A stretch of 64,000 bases of DNA from an uncultured Lachnospiraceae bacterium (GTDB lineage Bacteria > Bacillota > Clostridia > Lachnospirales > Lachnospiraceae): contig CAJTTZ010000003.1 of the NCBI GenBank assembly GCA_910579505.1, positions 277,166-341,165 of the forward strand, written 5' to 3'. Every line of letters begins with the position of its first letter. Position 1 is the stretch's first letter. The position numbers and the translations under genes were made by a program. Positions 51,645-61,158 of the stretch are shown here, piece after piece. The notes beneath the pieces are model-generated. The model was given only the letters and a program-made list of their open reading frames with translations. It had not been told where the DNA came from and searched no databases.

Positions 51645-53690
51645 GTGAAGTTTATTTTGGTATGTAGTTCTTTTATCATTTTTATTTTTGGTTCGATAAA
51701 GATTATTAAACGAAGAATTAAAAATGAAACGAAGAGAAAGGATTTAGTGCTGATTGGAGTGGCAGTAGCTATTTATATTGTAGCTGCGGTTATGCCAGAA
51801 AGAAAAGCAAGTAGAGAGAATGGAGGAGTGGAAAGGTCAGCTAATACATATGGGGTAGAAAATGCAGAATATATAACTGATGATATGCAGGTGGAAACAC
51901 TGACTGATTTTTCAGAAGAGAGGGCATTTGTGCAGTTTACTGATTATTCGGAAGAAGATTTAAAAATGGCTGAGGATGGAATAAGGGCTATGCTTACGGA
52001 TGATGAAGGCGAGAAGGCTCAATATGCGATGGAGTATATTGAGCATGAACCTCAGGGCGGAAACAGAATTGCACTGATTGATACACTGGGTAAAATTTTA
52101 TGGAAATCGGATCGAACGTTAAATGATCAGTCATTGACGGAAATAAGTGAATTCAAAGATGGGTTGGCTTACTTTATATTTGATGGAAATGAGGGAGAAA
52201 GCTATAACATCATTGATTGGGAAGGTAATATAACTTATACGAAAGAATGCTCGGAAGATTTTATGTTTCTTTCACACGGAGGAGGATTGTTTTTAGTTGC
52301 AGAACATATTGCAAGTTTAGATGTTGATGAGTGGCAGATTGGAACCATTGATAAGAATGGTGATGTTGTTGCGGAATATAAAGCCTATGAGATAACGACA
52401 CCCCAAGAAAAACCACTATCTGTGGAGGAGCCTGTTGATCCGTCTTTCAGTCTGCAAGAGATTGATGATGCATTAGGCAGACTTGCTGAAGAACGTCAGA
52501 AATGGGTTGAAGAGAGTTGGGAATATGATGGGGAGATTGATGAAGAGTATTACAGATTGATTGAAGAAACAGAAATGGAATTCCAAAACAGATATGATGA
52601 GCTTACGGAGAGAAAGATTCAGATTCAGGAGCAATATGCTGTGCAGGCTGAAGAATATCAAGAATATCAGACGGAACTTGAGGAATATGAGGCAGATAGT
52701 CAGCATATGCCGGAAACGATTGCTTTTGATAAGAATTCTTTTCACGATTACCGATCGTTATCTGAATATCTTGGCGAAGATATTTACAGAGTACCATTGG
52801 AGAACGGTTTTGCAGTATTGAATTTGGATACCCAAAGTGTTATCAGTTTGGATGTATATTCTGATAATACAGCCTGTATTGAACGGTTTATAACTGATTT
52901 CAAAAATGGAAGCGCTACTGTATTATATAAAGAACCTATAGATTCTGAGATTCTGGAGGAAGAGGATATGGATATTTTATGGGCTATACTTCCGGCGAAT
53001 TCATATTCTCTGTGTCAGATGGAAGTGGACGGAACAATAACTCCTATAAAGTCTAATAGTTGGACGAATTATGTTCTGCCTCAAATTTTGAATGATGAAA
53101 ATGAATTCCATGATGGTCTGTTGTTTGTCCCCTACGGAGGAGAGGACAATACGATTTATCTGGACAAAGAGGTCTATGCATTAACCCGAGATGAGAAAGC
53201 TGCCGAAGAAAAAGGTTTTGTTTTTCGTACAGGTGTTTACTATAACATTGATGGAGAAGTTACGCTTGAGTTTTCCGAATACAATGGAAAGAAGGTATAT
53301 TTTTGTGATCCTTTTTATAACGGATATGCTCTTATGCTAATACAGGGTGATGATCAGCTTACTTATTTCACGGTAATTGATAAAAGTGGAAAACAACAGT
53401 TTGAACCGCAAACAGGTTTTGAGGATGTATATATGAGTAGCGATGGAAAGTATCTCATTGCGGTTAAGTGGCATAATCTGACGGTATTTGATATCGCGGG
53501 AAATGAAGTGGTAAGTGTGAACAGCGAGCAAATATCGTCAGAAGACGGATTACACATACGCAATCAACAGATACATACAGAGCATAAATATGATGTATGT
53601 GATGATGTGATCAGATTTAGGGACTTTTATGTGAATGTAAAAGAGAAAACGGTTATTGGATCACATTTCAATGCTGAGGTTAAATTTTAA
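51645..53690 (+). CDS. Large membrane-anchored protein with propeller-like repeats and coiled coil
   Basis: 681 residues from GTG 51645, with CAGGGAGA upstream. Two membrane segments near the start (ILVCSSFIIFIFGSI; DLVLIGVAVAIYIVAAVM) precede a long part with strand-like repeats (RIALIDTLGKILWKSDRTL, YNIIDWEGNITYTKE, GTIDKNGDVVAEYKAYEI). A Glu-rich coiled coil (~260-330, EIDDALGRLAEERQKWVEES) follows. The tail again has repeats (TYFTVIDKSGKQQFEPQTG). The strands recall WG-type repeats. Unrecognised as a whole; it heads the cluster with the two zinc-ribbon proteins. Confidence 0.65.
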   Translation: MKFILVCSSFIIFIFGSIKIIKRRIKNETKRKDLVLIGVAVAIYIVAAVMPERKASRENGGVERSANTYGVENAEYITDDMQVETLTDFSEERAFVQFTDYSEEDLKMAEDGIRAMLTDDEGEKAQYAMEYIEHEPQGGNRIALIDTLGKILWKSDRTLNDQSLTEISEFKDGLAYFIFDGNEGESYNIIDWEGNITYTKECSEDFMFLSHGGGLFLVAEHIASLDVDEWQIGTIDKNGDVVAEYKAYEITTPQEKPLSVEEPVDPSFSLQEIDDALGRLAEERQKWVEESWEYDGEIDEEYYRLIEETEMEFQNRYDELTERKIQIQEQYAVQAEEYQEYQTELEEYEADSQHMPETIAFDKNSFHDYRSLSEYLGEDIYRVPLENGFAVLNLDTQSVISLDVYSDNTACIERFITDFKNGSATVLYKEPIDSEILEEEDMDILWAILPANSYSLCQMEVDGTITPIKSNSWTNYVLPQILNDENEFHDGLLFVPYGGEDNTIYLDKEVYALTRDEKAAEEKGFVFRTGVYYNIDGEVTLEFSEYNGKKVYFCDPFYNGYALMLIQGDDQLTYFTVIDKSGKQQFEPQTGFEDVYMSSDGKYLIAVKWHNLTVFDIAGNEVVSVNSEQISSEDGLHIRNQQIHTEHKYDVCDDVIRFRDFYVNVKEKTVIGSHFNAEVKF

Positions 53691-53820
53691 GAAATGGGAT
53701 AGCAGGATGATTTTCGATGTATTATGTTGAAAATATACCGCAGCAAGAAAAGAATAATGATGAAGACTTAGTAGGAAAAGATAAAATATGGAAAATGAAA
53801 AAGGAGCAAGAATATAAACG

Positions 53821-55968
53821 ATGACTACATATGATATTTCTGGAAATACTGTTTCTATTTCCACGGAGATGGAAAATGAGCGGTATTTATTAAGTGCTAC
53901 AGATGAATATATTAAGTCCGCTGGAGAAGTTTTTGACGATTGGTATTTGGCGAAGGGAAGCTGTTATGCTGTAGTGGAAGATGCAGATAATCTTTATAAT
54001 GGTTCGATAGAGCCTCTTCTTAATAAGAGTATAGATATTTTAAATGCTCAAGGAGTGTACTCCTTGGACGAGCAATCTTTTTATGATAAGTATGTCGTGA
54101 CATCTCGTACGACAGTGCATACGTTTGAAGTGATACATGCCATGAATAAGGAGACCGAGGCAGTTGATCTTCGTAAAGAAGAAGAGGAGATGTACCGACA
54201 AGCAAGAAAAGCAGGCAGAGGAAGGGTTGTAGGAGGAGGTTTTGGTGTTGGCGGCGCAATCAAGGGGATGGCACAGGCTGGAATGATGAATGCAGCTAGC
54301 GGTATGGCTCATTCTGCAGTCAATTTAGTTGGAAATATTGGGTCGGGAATTGCGGCCAGTTCAGACAAAGCTGCAATTTTCAATAAGTATAGAGAACCAT
54401 TGAAAACAGCTCTCATACAAGATTTATGCGATATTCGCAATGCAATTAGAATTGCACTGCAAAAGGAAGCGGGTATTGTTTGCAAATATGTGACAGTTTC
54501 CGAGAGCGATAAGGCAAAAGCTATATGGAATAATTACAGGCTTGGCAGGATTCCTGCAGAGAGGAAAAAAGAGCAAATTATAGATGCTCTGACATTAAAT
54601 CCGTATAGTATAGAAATATATGATTCCATATGGGAAGATTATGGAGATGAAAATGGCGAGTTAAGAAAGATGGCCACATATTTCGGTGTTCCCTTAGAAC
54701 AGCAGATTGCAGAAATAGCAGAACAATATGGGAATGATTTATTTACCAAAAACTGTAGTTTATATGAAGAATCATTTGATAAAAAGACGGCTACCGTTCA
54801 GATTGAAAATCAAATCAAGGCGACTTTGGATGGGTTGGTTCAATATTGTAAAAGACAGACGATATCGGAAGATAACATATCTAAGATTGCACAGTGTAAG
54901 CAGCTTTTAGAAGAAATTGACATTGAAGTCAGGACTGTCAAGGGAGTTACCTATGATACAAGGGAATTGGCTGAAAATGTTCGGAAAGATTTCGCAACTT
55001 TTTACCGTGCCTTGCAGGGAAAAGATATTTTTGAAAAGGAGACATATGAATATCTAAAATCTGCGGATTACATTACAGAGGAATTCAAAGGCATTTTTGA
55101 GTCTGTATTTGGGACAGAATATGGGTTGCGGACACCCGAAAAAATTTATGAGAATTTTGATTTTATTGTCAGACAGTCATTAACGGATGAAATAATCAAA
55201 GGTGGATGGATTGATATACCAGATCATATCGGTTCTTTTTCATCAAAAGAGACTATGATTTCTTCTGTCACAGGAACCTTGCCAGAAGAACTGATACTGG
55301 CATTGTTCGACCGATCTTCCAAAGGAAAATCAGGGATATTGCTCACGAACCGTTTCCTAAGAATTTATGCAAAAGGGCTTCTTTTAGGTGAGAATTTGGC
55401 ATATCCGATTGAACAGATTGAAAAAATTGAGTGTCAGGAAAATGATACATATGTTATTAGCATTCAGGAACAAGGTCCTGTAACATTTTCTATGAAGCGG
55501 ACTGATTTGACAGTCGATGAACAACTTGCATTCAGTGATATGTTAAATGAACTGATACGAATTGTAAAGAATTTGTCTACAGAAAACAGGCTTCAATTAT
55601 TTAGAATTTATAAACATACAAAAATATGTAGATGTGGGATGCTGCTTTTAGCGGATGAAAAGATATGTCCATCGTGTAAATGTATGATAAAAGATAATGG
55701 CGAATTTGTGGAAACACAGATTTGTCCTAAATGTAATAATTATGTCCAAATCGGCAAGAAATTCTGTTCGATATGTGGATATCAGCTAGATGGGAATGAA
55801 GATTCTTCAAATATTTCGGAAGTTGAGGAGGTAAAAAGTGATGCAAACGAAAAAGATGTTTCAGAGAACTTAGGGGAAACGGTCAAAGAGTTTGTTTGTC
55901 CCAAGTGTCATAGCATAGTAAAAGCAGGTAAAAAGTTCTGTTCCAAATGCGGAACTAAAATACAATAA
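53821..55968 (+). CDS. Large protein with glycine-rich segment and C-terminal double zinc ribbon
   Basis: 715 residues. A glycine-rich, possibly membrane-touching stretch lies at ~138-180 (GGFGVGGAIKGMAQAGMM, GNIGSGIAAS). A helical middle follows. At ~485-580 a PH-like region includes ILLTNRFLRIYAKGLLLGEN and IEQIEKIEC. The C-terminal end carries zinc-ribbon pairs: CRCGMLLLADEKICPSCK, CPKCNNYVQIGKKFCSICG and CPKCHSIVKAGKKFCSKCG. A GG-rich segment plus PH-like region suggests membrane or stress function. No family known to me covers the full protein. Confidence 0.6.
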   Translation: MTTYDISGNTVSISTEMENERYLLSATDEYIKSAGEVFDDWYLAKGSCYAVVEDADNLYNGSIEPLLNKSIDILNAQGVYSLDEQSFYDKYVVTSRTTVHTFEVIHAMNKETEAVDLRKEEEEMYRQARKAGRGRVVGGGFGVGGAIKGMAQAGMMNAASGMAHSAVNLVGNIGSGIAASSDKAAIFNKYREPLKTALIQDLCDIRNAIRIALQKEAGIVCKYVTVSESDKAKAIWNNYRLGRIPAERKKEQIIDALTLNPYSIEIYDSIWEDYGDENGELRKMATYFGVPLEQQIAEIAEQYGNDLFTKNCSLYEESFDKKTATVQIENQIKATLDGLVQYCKRQTISEDNISKIAQCKQLLEEIDIEVRTVKGVTYDTRELAENVRKDFATFYRALQGKDIFEKETYEYLKSADYITEEFKGIFESVFGTEYGLRTPEKIYENFDFIVRQSLTDEIIKGGWIDIPDHIGSFSSKETMISSVTGTLPEELILALFDRSSKGKSGILLTNRFLRIYAKGLLLGENLAYPIEQIEKIECQENDTYVISIQEQGPVTFSMKRTDLTVDEQLAFSDMLNELIRIVKNLSTENRLQLFRIYKHTKICRCGMLLLADEKICPSCKCMIKDNGEFVETQICPKCNNYVQIGKKFCSICGYQLDGNEDSSNISEVEEVKSDANEKDVSENLGETVKEFVCPKCHSIVKAGKKFCSKCGTKIQ

Positions 55969-55982
55969 AGGAGAAGAAGAAA

Positions 55983-56426
55983 ATGAGCAAAAAATGTATG
56001 CAATGCGGTGCCGAATTAGAAGACAATGCGCTTTTTTGTGATGAATGCGGGGCGCAACAGGCAACGCCAGAAACAACGGCTTCTGTGGAAGGACATGTAT
56101 CACAGACTAATGCGAAGATTCCATCCACAAATCAAATTGTGAAATCGGTTGAGGAGCTTGTTGATCGAATACCTATTAATTCAGGGAATCAGCCTGTAAA
56201 TTTGTCCCCTGACATGATTAAAAATTCTGCCGGAGGGATCGCTTCCTTTGTTTTGGGAATTATTGCAATCTGTTCGCTTGGGATGTCTGTGATTCCTGCT
56301 GTTTTAAGTATTGTTATGGGAATTATTGCAATCAAAGATCCAAGTGTCAAGCATGGTCTTCCCGTTGCTGGTTTGATTATGTCTGTCATTTCTTTTGTTT
56401 TGTTAATCATTTTCGTCATTATTTGA
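55983..56426 (+). CDS. Zinc-ribbon membrane protein (DUF4190-like)
   Basis: 147 residues. N-terminal zinc ribbon KCMQCGAELEDNALFCDECG, a linker of ~65 residues, then two membrane segments (GGIASFVLGIIAICSLGMSV and PVAGLIMSVISFVLLIIFVI). The pattern is DUF4190-type. It begins 14 bases behind the previous zinc-ribbon protein with GGAGAAG upstream, so they are one operon and may act together at the membrane. Confidence 0.75.
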   Translation: MSKKCMQCGAELEDNALFCDECGAQQATPETTASVEGHVSQTNAKIPSTNQIVKSVEELVDRIPINSGNQPVNLSPDMIKNSAGGIASFVLGIIAICSLGMSVIPAVLSIVMGIIAIKDPSVKHGLPVAGLIMSVISFVLLIIFVII

Positions 56427-56434
56427 CCAACTAG

Positions 56435-56462
56435 GGAGCATTCTGTATGGGTAGAATGCTCC
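56435..56462 (+). terminator. Hairpin after the zinc-ribbon operon
   Basis: GGAGCATTCT and AGAATGCTCC form a perfect 10-bp stem with an eight-base loop, 9 bases after the stop. The following T-run is weak (GATCCCTTTGTT). Confidence 0.6.
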
Positions 56463-56635
56463 TGATCCCTTTGTTAATTTGGGGATTGTAAACATTTTCT
56501 GATAGTATTTAAACTTAATTATTCTGGATGTAGAATTATGGTATCGTATATGTAAGGTATATGCTGATATATTCTTTCTTTAGTATTAGGCATACCATTA
56601 GATGTGGTGTGAGTATGAAAAGAAAGGAGACGGGT

Positions 56636-56755
56636 ATGGGCAAACTGAAATTATTTGAGAACATCTTAAAAGCCGTAACTACATTAGTGGCTGCGCTCAC
56701 GTCTTTTGTCAAATTTATCGGTATGGCTTTTAGCATGAAAACAGAAAATGGATAA
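56636..56755 (+). CDS. Small 39-residue peptide
   Basis: ATG 56636, with GAAAGGAG six bases upstream. The sequence is amphipathic to hydrophobic (KLKLFENILKAVTTLVAALT) and ends in a short polar tail. A peptide of this kind could sit in the membrane. Only the ribosome site and length speak for it. Confidence 0.4.
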   Translation: MGKLKLFENILKAVTTLVAALTSFVKFIGMAFSMKTENG

Positions 56756-56936
56756 TTCCTGTTGTGTGGCATTTTGTATGATGGTAAGGACATTACTTAT
56801 TAGAGAGTGGCTTACAAATAGGAATACCAATGACAGGGCGAAAACAGAATAAAGGATATATACAGGGGCTTTCCATGCGGAAGTCCTTTTTTACGCGCTG
56901 TTACCAACACATGAAAAAGAAAAAGGAGATGATTTT

Positions 56937-57869
56937 ATGTCGGCAAATGTGGAATCAATGTTCTCCGTAAGGGAGAAACCGTGGCACGGATTAGGCACGA
57001 TCGTCATGGAAGCGCCTACATCAGCAGACGCCCTTCGGCTTGCGGGGCTTGACTGGATGGTGATGCAGGAGCCTGTATATACGGGCTGTAAAGAAATTGT
57101 GAAAGGGTATAAGGCAAATGTGCGAAGTTCAGACAGGAAAGTGTTGGGCGTGGTATCCGACCGCTACAAGGTGGTACAGAATACAGATGCTTTCAGCTTT
57201 ACGGATGAACTGCTCGGAAAAGGAGTGCGGTACGAGACAGCTGGATCACTGCAGGAGGGGAAGAAGGTCTGGCTGCTTGCAAGACTGCCCAAAGAATATG
57301 TCATTGCAGGAGAACGGATCAGCTCTTATCTGGTATTTTCTAATACCCATGACGGTTCCGGCTCTGTGAAAGTAGCAGTGACTCCAGTAAGAGTTGTCTG
57401 TAACAATACTTTGAATCTTGCGTTGAATACGGCAAAGCGGAGTTTTTCTATGATCCATGCAGGCAATATCCATGACAAGATACAGGAGGCAAAGGACACG
57501 CTCTTTATGGCGGAGAGATACATGGACAGTCTCAGTATCGAGTTTGAGCAGTTGCGCAGACAGAAAATGACTGATGCACAGGTGAAGGAATATATTGAAC
57601 TGCTCCTGCCTATGGAGGAGGAAGCTACGCCGATCCAGAGCAGGAACACCGTAAAACTGCGCCGGGATATGGAGCGGCGGTATTATGACGCCCCGGATCT
57701 TCAGAAAGTCGGGAACAATGCGTACCGCTTTATCAATGCGGTGTCGGATTTTGCCACACACAGCAGCCCGTTGCGGAAAACGGCGAATTATAATGAGAAC
57801 CTGTTTGCCCGCACTGTTGACGGCAATCCGCTGATCGATAAGGCATATCAGCTCATAAAGGCGGCGTAA
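56937..57869 (+). CDS. DUF932 protein
   Basis: 310 residues. Recognised by KPWHGLGTIVMEAPTSADAL near the start, DRYKVVQNTDAFSFTDELL, and the central block KVAVTPVRVVCNNTLNLAL. DUF932 proteins are common on phages and plasmids, including clostridial conjugative elements, and often lie beside recombination genes, as here (YqaJ and Rad52-like follow). Molecular role unsettled. GGAG lies about ten bases before the ATG. Confidence 0.88.
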   Translation: MSANVESMFSVREKPWHGLGTIVMEAPTSADALRLAGLDWMVMQEPVYTGCKEIVKGYKANVRSSDRKVLGVVSDRYKVVQNTDAFSFTDELLGKGVRYETAGSLQEGKKVWLLARLPKEYVIAGERISSYLVFSNTHDGSGSVKVAVTPVRVVCNNTLNLALNTAKRSFSMIHAGNIHDKIQEAKDTLFMAERYMDSLSIEFEQLRRQKMTDAQVKEYIELLLPMEEEATPIQSRNTVKLRRDMERRYYDAPDLQKVGNNAYRFINAVSDFATHSSPLRKTANYNENLFARTVDGNPLIDKAYQLIKAA

Positions 57870-57937
57870 ACGGGAAGAAGTTTTAACCTTTTGGTCTTAA
57901 AGGAAATAAGTATATCACAGGAAAATAAAGAATGTAT

Positions 57938-57978
57938 GAGGACGGCTGGGCATTACGCTCCGACTGTCCTCATTCTTT
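57938..57978 (+). terminator. Hairpin after the DUF932 gene
   Basis: GAGGAC and GTCCTC flank an imperfect inner stem around GGCATTACGCTC, followed by ATTCTTTT. Confidence 0.55.
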
Positions 57979-58023
57979 TGCCAGTGTCCGGGACAGATAG
58001 CGGGCAGGAAGAGGAGGTCAGGC

Positions 58024-58953
58024 ATGTTTGAGAAATTATCATTGTCAGGAGTCAGCAACATAGAATGGCTCAGATTAAGGAAATCAGGGATCGGGGGTTC
58101 CGATGCAGGGGCGATCTGCGGCGTGAACCCTTACAGCAGTGCCATGAAGGTGTTTCAGGATAAAACAAGTGAAGCTGTGGAGGAACAGGACAGTGAAGCA
58201 ATCCGTATCGGTCATGATCTGGAAGAATATGTGGCGCAGCGGTTTACGGAGGCTACCGGATTAAAAGTGCGGAAATCCAATTTTATGTACCGAAGCGTGG
58301 AACATCCCTTCATGATCGCAGATGTGGATAGGCTGATCGTGGGCGAGGATGCAGGAGTGGAATGTAAAACAACTAGCGCATACAATGCGGACAAATGGGC
58401 GGATGGGAACATCCCGCTCCATTATGTGATGCAGTGCTACCATTACATGGCGGTGACCGGGAAAAAAGTGTGGTATATCGCGGCAGTCATCTTGGGAAGG
58501 GAGTTTACCTACCGCAGACTGGAATGGGATGATGATCTGATTGAACAACTCATATCCATAGAAGCGGATTTCTGGAATAACCATGTGGCGAAAGGAGTTA
58601 TTCCGCCGCCGGACGGGAGCAGAGCCTGTGACGAAGTTCTGGAACAGTATTTCCATACGGCGAAGAAAGCGAGTGCAATTGCACTTGTCGGGTTTGATGA
58701 AAAGTTACGGCGGCGCGAGGAGATACTTGGATTTATCTCTGAGTTACAGGAGGAACAGAAGCAGATCGAACAGGAAGTGAAGCTGTTCATGCGGGACAAT
58801 GAACTGGCGAGTAGTGACAGCTTCCGCGTTTCATGGAAAAATATCGACTCCACAAAGCTCGATACAAAGCGGATTAAGGAGGAATGCCCTGAACTTTATG
58901 CCGATTACGGTAAAGTATCACATTCCAGAAGGTTTGAAGTGAGGGTGGCATAG
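58024..58953 (+). CDS. YqaJ-type exonuclease (lambda Exo-like)
   Basis: 309 residues. The PD-(D/E)XK core has SGIGGSDAGAICGVNPYSSA, then EAIRIGHDLEEYVAQRFTEA, the metal Asp in HPFMIADVDRLIVG and ECKTTSAYN (E-x-K). The C-terminal ~90 residues are helical and probably handle DNA or partners. Such nucleases chew one strand of a duplex end and hand it to an annealing protein; the Rad52-like gene starts 30 bases downstream, giving a Red-type recombination pair. Confidence 0.92.
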   Translation: MFEKLSLSGVSNIEWLRLRKSGIGGSDAGAICGVNPYSSAMKVFQDKTSEAVEEQDSEAIRIGHDLEEYVAQRFTEATGLKVRKSNFMYRSVEHPFMIADVDRLIVGEDAGVECKTTSAYNADKWADGNIPLHYVMQCYHYMAVTGKKVWYIAAVILGREFTYRRLEWDDDLIEQLISIEADFWNNHVAKGVIPPPDGSRACDEVLEQYFHTAKKASAIALVGFDEKLRRREEILGFISELQEEQKQIEQEVKLFMRDNELASSDSFRVSWKNIDSTKLDTKRIKEECPELYADYGKVSHSRRFEVRVA

Positions 58954-58983
58954 GCGGTATAACAATGAGGAAGGAGAAGAACG

Positions 58984-59802
58984 ATGGAACAGAATCTGAT
59001 CAGGCTGCTTAAGGCAGATGAGATTGAGTGCAGGGTGTCCGTGATCAAAGAAAGCGGTTTAAGCCTGCTGCTTTATAAAGATGCAAGGGTTGACCAGAAG
59101 ATACTGGATGAGACCTTCGGCATTTTCGGATGGAAACGGAGCCATCAGAGCATAGAGGGGAATCTTTACTGTACGGTGGAGATTTTTGATAAAGAAAAAG
59201 AGGAGTGGGTAGCGAAACAGGATGTGGGTACCACGGGATATGCTGAAAAAGAAAAGTCACAGGCTTCCGACAGCTTCAAGAGGGCGGGCTTCAACTGGGG
59301 AATCGGAAGGGAGCTCTATACCGCACCTTTTATCTGGATACCTGCGGGAAAGGCTTCGATCATGTACAAAGAAGACCAGAACAAAGTGAAACGGTTTTCC
59401 TGCAATGAACGATTCTCTGTCTCTTCCATCCAGTACAACGATGACCGGGAGATTTGCGCCCTCGTAATCGTAAATGACAGTGGGCATACGGTATATGAAC
59501 TGGAGGAAAAAGGTGCCGGCGCTACGATTGCCTGTAAAGGGACTGGTGGAGCAAGTGGGAATAAAGCGGAAACGGCGAAAAAGCCGGCGCAGAAGAATAC
59601 GGCAGGGAAAGTGCAGAAAGATTCCGCTTCTATATCTAAAGAGCAGATAGATTCCTTACAAGCTGAACTCGACAGGACGGGCGTGACCATGGAAACCGTG
59701 CAAAGCAGATACCAGATAAAAGAGCCGGGTGCAATGAGCGCAGAACTCTACGGCAGGGTGATGTCCGCGCTGAAACGGACGAAATCAACAGAGGCGGCAT
59801 GA
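58984..59802 (+). CDS. Rad52/Sak-like single-strand annealing protein
   Basis: 272 residues. The core has WKRSHQSIEGNLYCTVEIFD, the DVGTTGYAEKEKSQASDSFK segment and RAGFNWGIGRELYTAPFIWI, which are typical of phage Rad52-type annealing proteins. An Ala/Lys-rich linker (~185-220) and a small C-terminal helical domain follow. It would anneal the 3' strands made by the YqaJ nuclease. GAGGAAGGAGAAG precedes the ATG. Confidence 0.85.
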   Translation: MEQNLIRLLKADEIECRVSVIKESGLSLLLYKDARVDQKILDETFGIFGWKRSHQSIEGNLYCTVEIFDKEKEEWVAKQDVGTTGYAEKEKSQASDSFKRAGFNWGIGRELYTAPFIWIPAGKASIMYKEDQNKVKRFSCNERFSVSSIQYNDDREICALVIVNDSGHTVYELEEKGAGATIACKGTGGASGNKAETAKKPAQKNTAGKVQKDSASISKEQIDSLQAELDRTGVTMETVQSRYQIKEPGAMSAELYGRVMSALKRTKSTEAA

Positions 59803-59851
59803 TCCGGGATGACCGAACAAAAGAATGGACAGAATGGAGGATGGGTGATAT

Positions 59852-60766
59852 ATGATGAGTTTTGAGGAATTTACAGAGAATGTTTTAAAAGAGATCCGTG
59901 TGAAGGCAGACGGTGCGTTTCGGGTCAAGAAACATGCGGTAACGAAAAATAATAATGTGAAGCTGACCGGGATCGCGGTTGTGAAAGAAGAAGCAGATAT
60001 CGGACCCTGTGTGTATCTGGATGAGTTTTACCGGGAGTATGAATCCGATGGTATGAGGTTTGATGAGATCGTGGATGAGGTCTACCAACTGATTGTGAAG
60101 AATGAGGAGGAAGCGCCGGATTTTGACATATCGGGATTTAGAAAATGGGAAGCTGTCCGGGGAAATGTTTATGCGAAGCTCATTAATGCGGAACAGAATA
60201 TGGAACTGCTTGAAAAGATACCGTACAGGAACTTTATGGATCTGGCGGTGGTCTATTATGCCGTGGCAAGAGACCATGCACAGAAGGATATCGGAACGAT
60301 TCTTATCTATACCGGGCATATGGAAATGTGGGGACAGGAAGAGGAAAAACTTTACCAGACAGCTATGATGAATATGCGCACTGATGGGGAAGTTGATCTT
60401 GTCAGCATTGAAAACATTATAAGGCGTGTACTCCCGAATGAGGATATTTCTTTGGGGTTAGGAGGACATCGAAGAGACATAAGCATGTATATACTGACAA
60501 GCAGCCGTAAGTGTTTCGGGGCAGCGGAGATTCTGGATAAGAAAACCCTGCGGATGATTGCGGATGAGGTCGGTGATGGATTTATTGTACTACCCAGTTC
60601 CGTACATGAAACTATTATATTGCCTCCAAAGGATGAAAAAGAGTATGGAATGCTCAAAGGAATGGTGCGGGAGGTCAATGATACACAGGTAGATATTGAA
60701 GAGCGACTGTCCTATCATGTATACATGTACAGCCGGGATGAGGAAGTGTTGAAGATTGTTGCGTGA
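59852..60766 (+). CDS. DUF5688-like protein
   Basis: 304 residues. The N-terminal block has VKKHAVTKNNNVKLTGIAVV and GPCVYLDEFYREYESDG; the central part is RNFMDLAVVYYAVARD, and late in the protein stands DGFIVLPSSVHETIILPP. The sequence fits DUF5688, a family of uncharacterised proteins on clostridial mobile elements. No catalytic motif is visible. The ATG at 59855 is an equal alternative start. Confidence 0.8.
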   Translation: MMSFEEFTENVLKEIRVKADGAFRVKKHAVTKNNNVKLTGIAVVKEEADIGPCVYLDEFYREYESDGMRFDEIVDEVYQLIVKNEEEAPDFDISGFRKWEAVRGNVYAKLINAEQNMELLEKIPYRNFMDLAVVYYAVARDHAQKDIGTILIYTGHMEMWGQEEEKLYQTAMMNMRTDGEVDLVSIENIIRRVLPNEDISLGLGGHRRDISMYILTSSRKCFGAAEILDKKTLRMIADEVGDGFIVLPSSVHETIILPPKDEKEYGMLKGMVREVNDTQVDIEERLSYHVYMYSRDEEVLKIVA

Positions 60767-60792
60767 CGGCAGAGGTTTGTTGTGATGGATAT

Positions 60793-60838
60793 AAAGAGCA
60801 GGAAGTCTTATCAGTGATAGGATGACCTGCTCTTTTTA
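60793..60838 (+). terminator. Intrinsic terminator after the DUF5688 gene
   Basis: AAAGAGCAGG pairs with CCTGCTCTTT (10 bp); an inner TTATCA/TGATA part extends it. T residues follow. Confidence 0.8.
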
Positions 60839-60861
60839 TACCTGTAAATGAGGTGGACAGA

Positions 60862-61158
60862 ATGAAGGAGAATGGGTTACTTGAAATAATTGCGGCACAC
60901 AGGACAGTGACTGATTTGGATGAGTTTCTAAAAAGAGATAAATACTATCAGAATGCGTTGGAAGAAGAACGGTCAGCATCAGACATAATGGACAGCCTGA
61001 ATTTTACGTCTGAGCAGAAAAAAGCGGTTGACCGTGTTATTACAGCATATAATGAATGTGGCGCGGCATATGGCGCTGTGGCTTACCGATTCGGAATGGA
61101 GGATGGGATCAGGGTGCGGATGGAGATGGAAGAGATTATGCGCTTCCAGCAGTATTGA
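60862..61158 (+). CDS. Small helical protein of unknown function
   Basis: 98 residues from ATG 60862, with GAGGTGG six bases upstream; GTG 60853 would add three residues. Almost wholly helical and charged (LDEFLKRDKYYQNALEEERS, EQKKAVDRVITAYNECGA). It has no membrane segment. The sequence recalls small proteins linked to DUF5688 genes in clostridial elements (recollection). Confidence 0.65.
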   Translation: MKENGLLEIIAAHRTVTDLDEFLKRDKYYQNALEEERSASDIMDSLNFTSEQKKAVDRVITAYNECGAAYGAVAYRFGMEDGIRVRMEMEEIMRFQQY

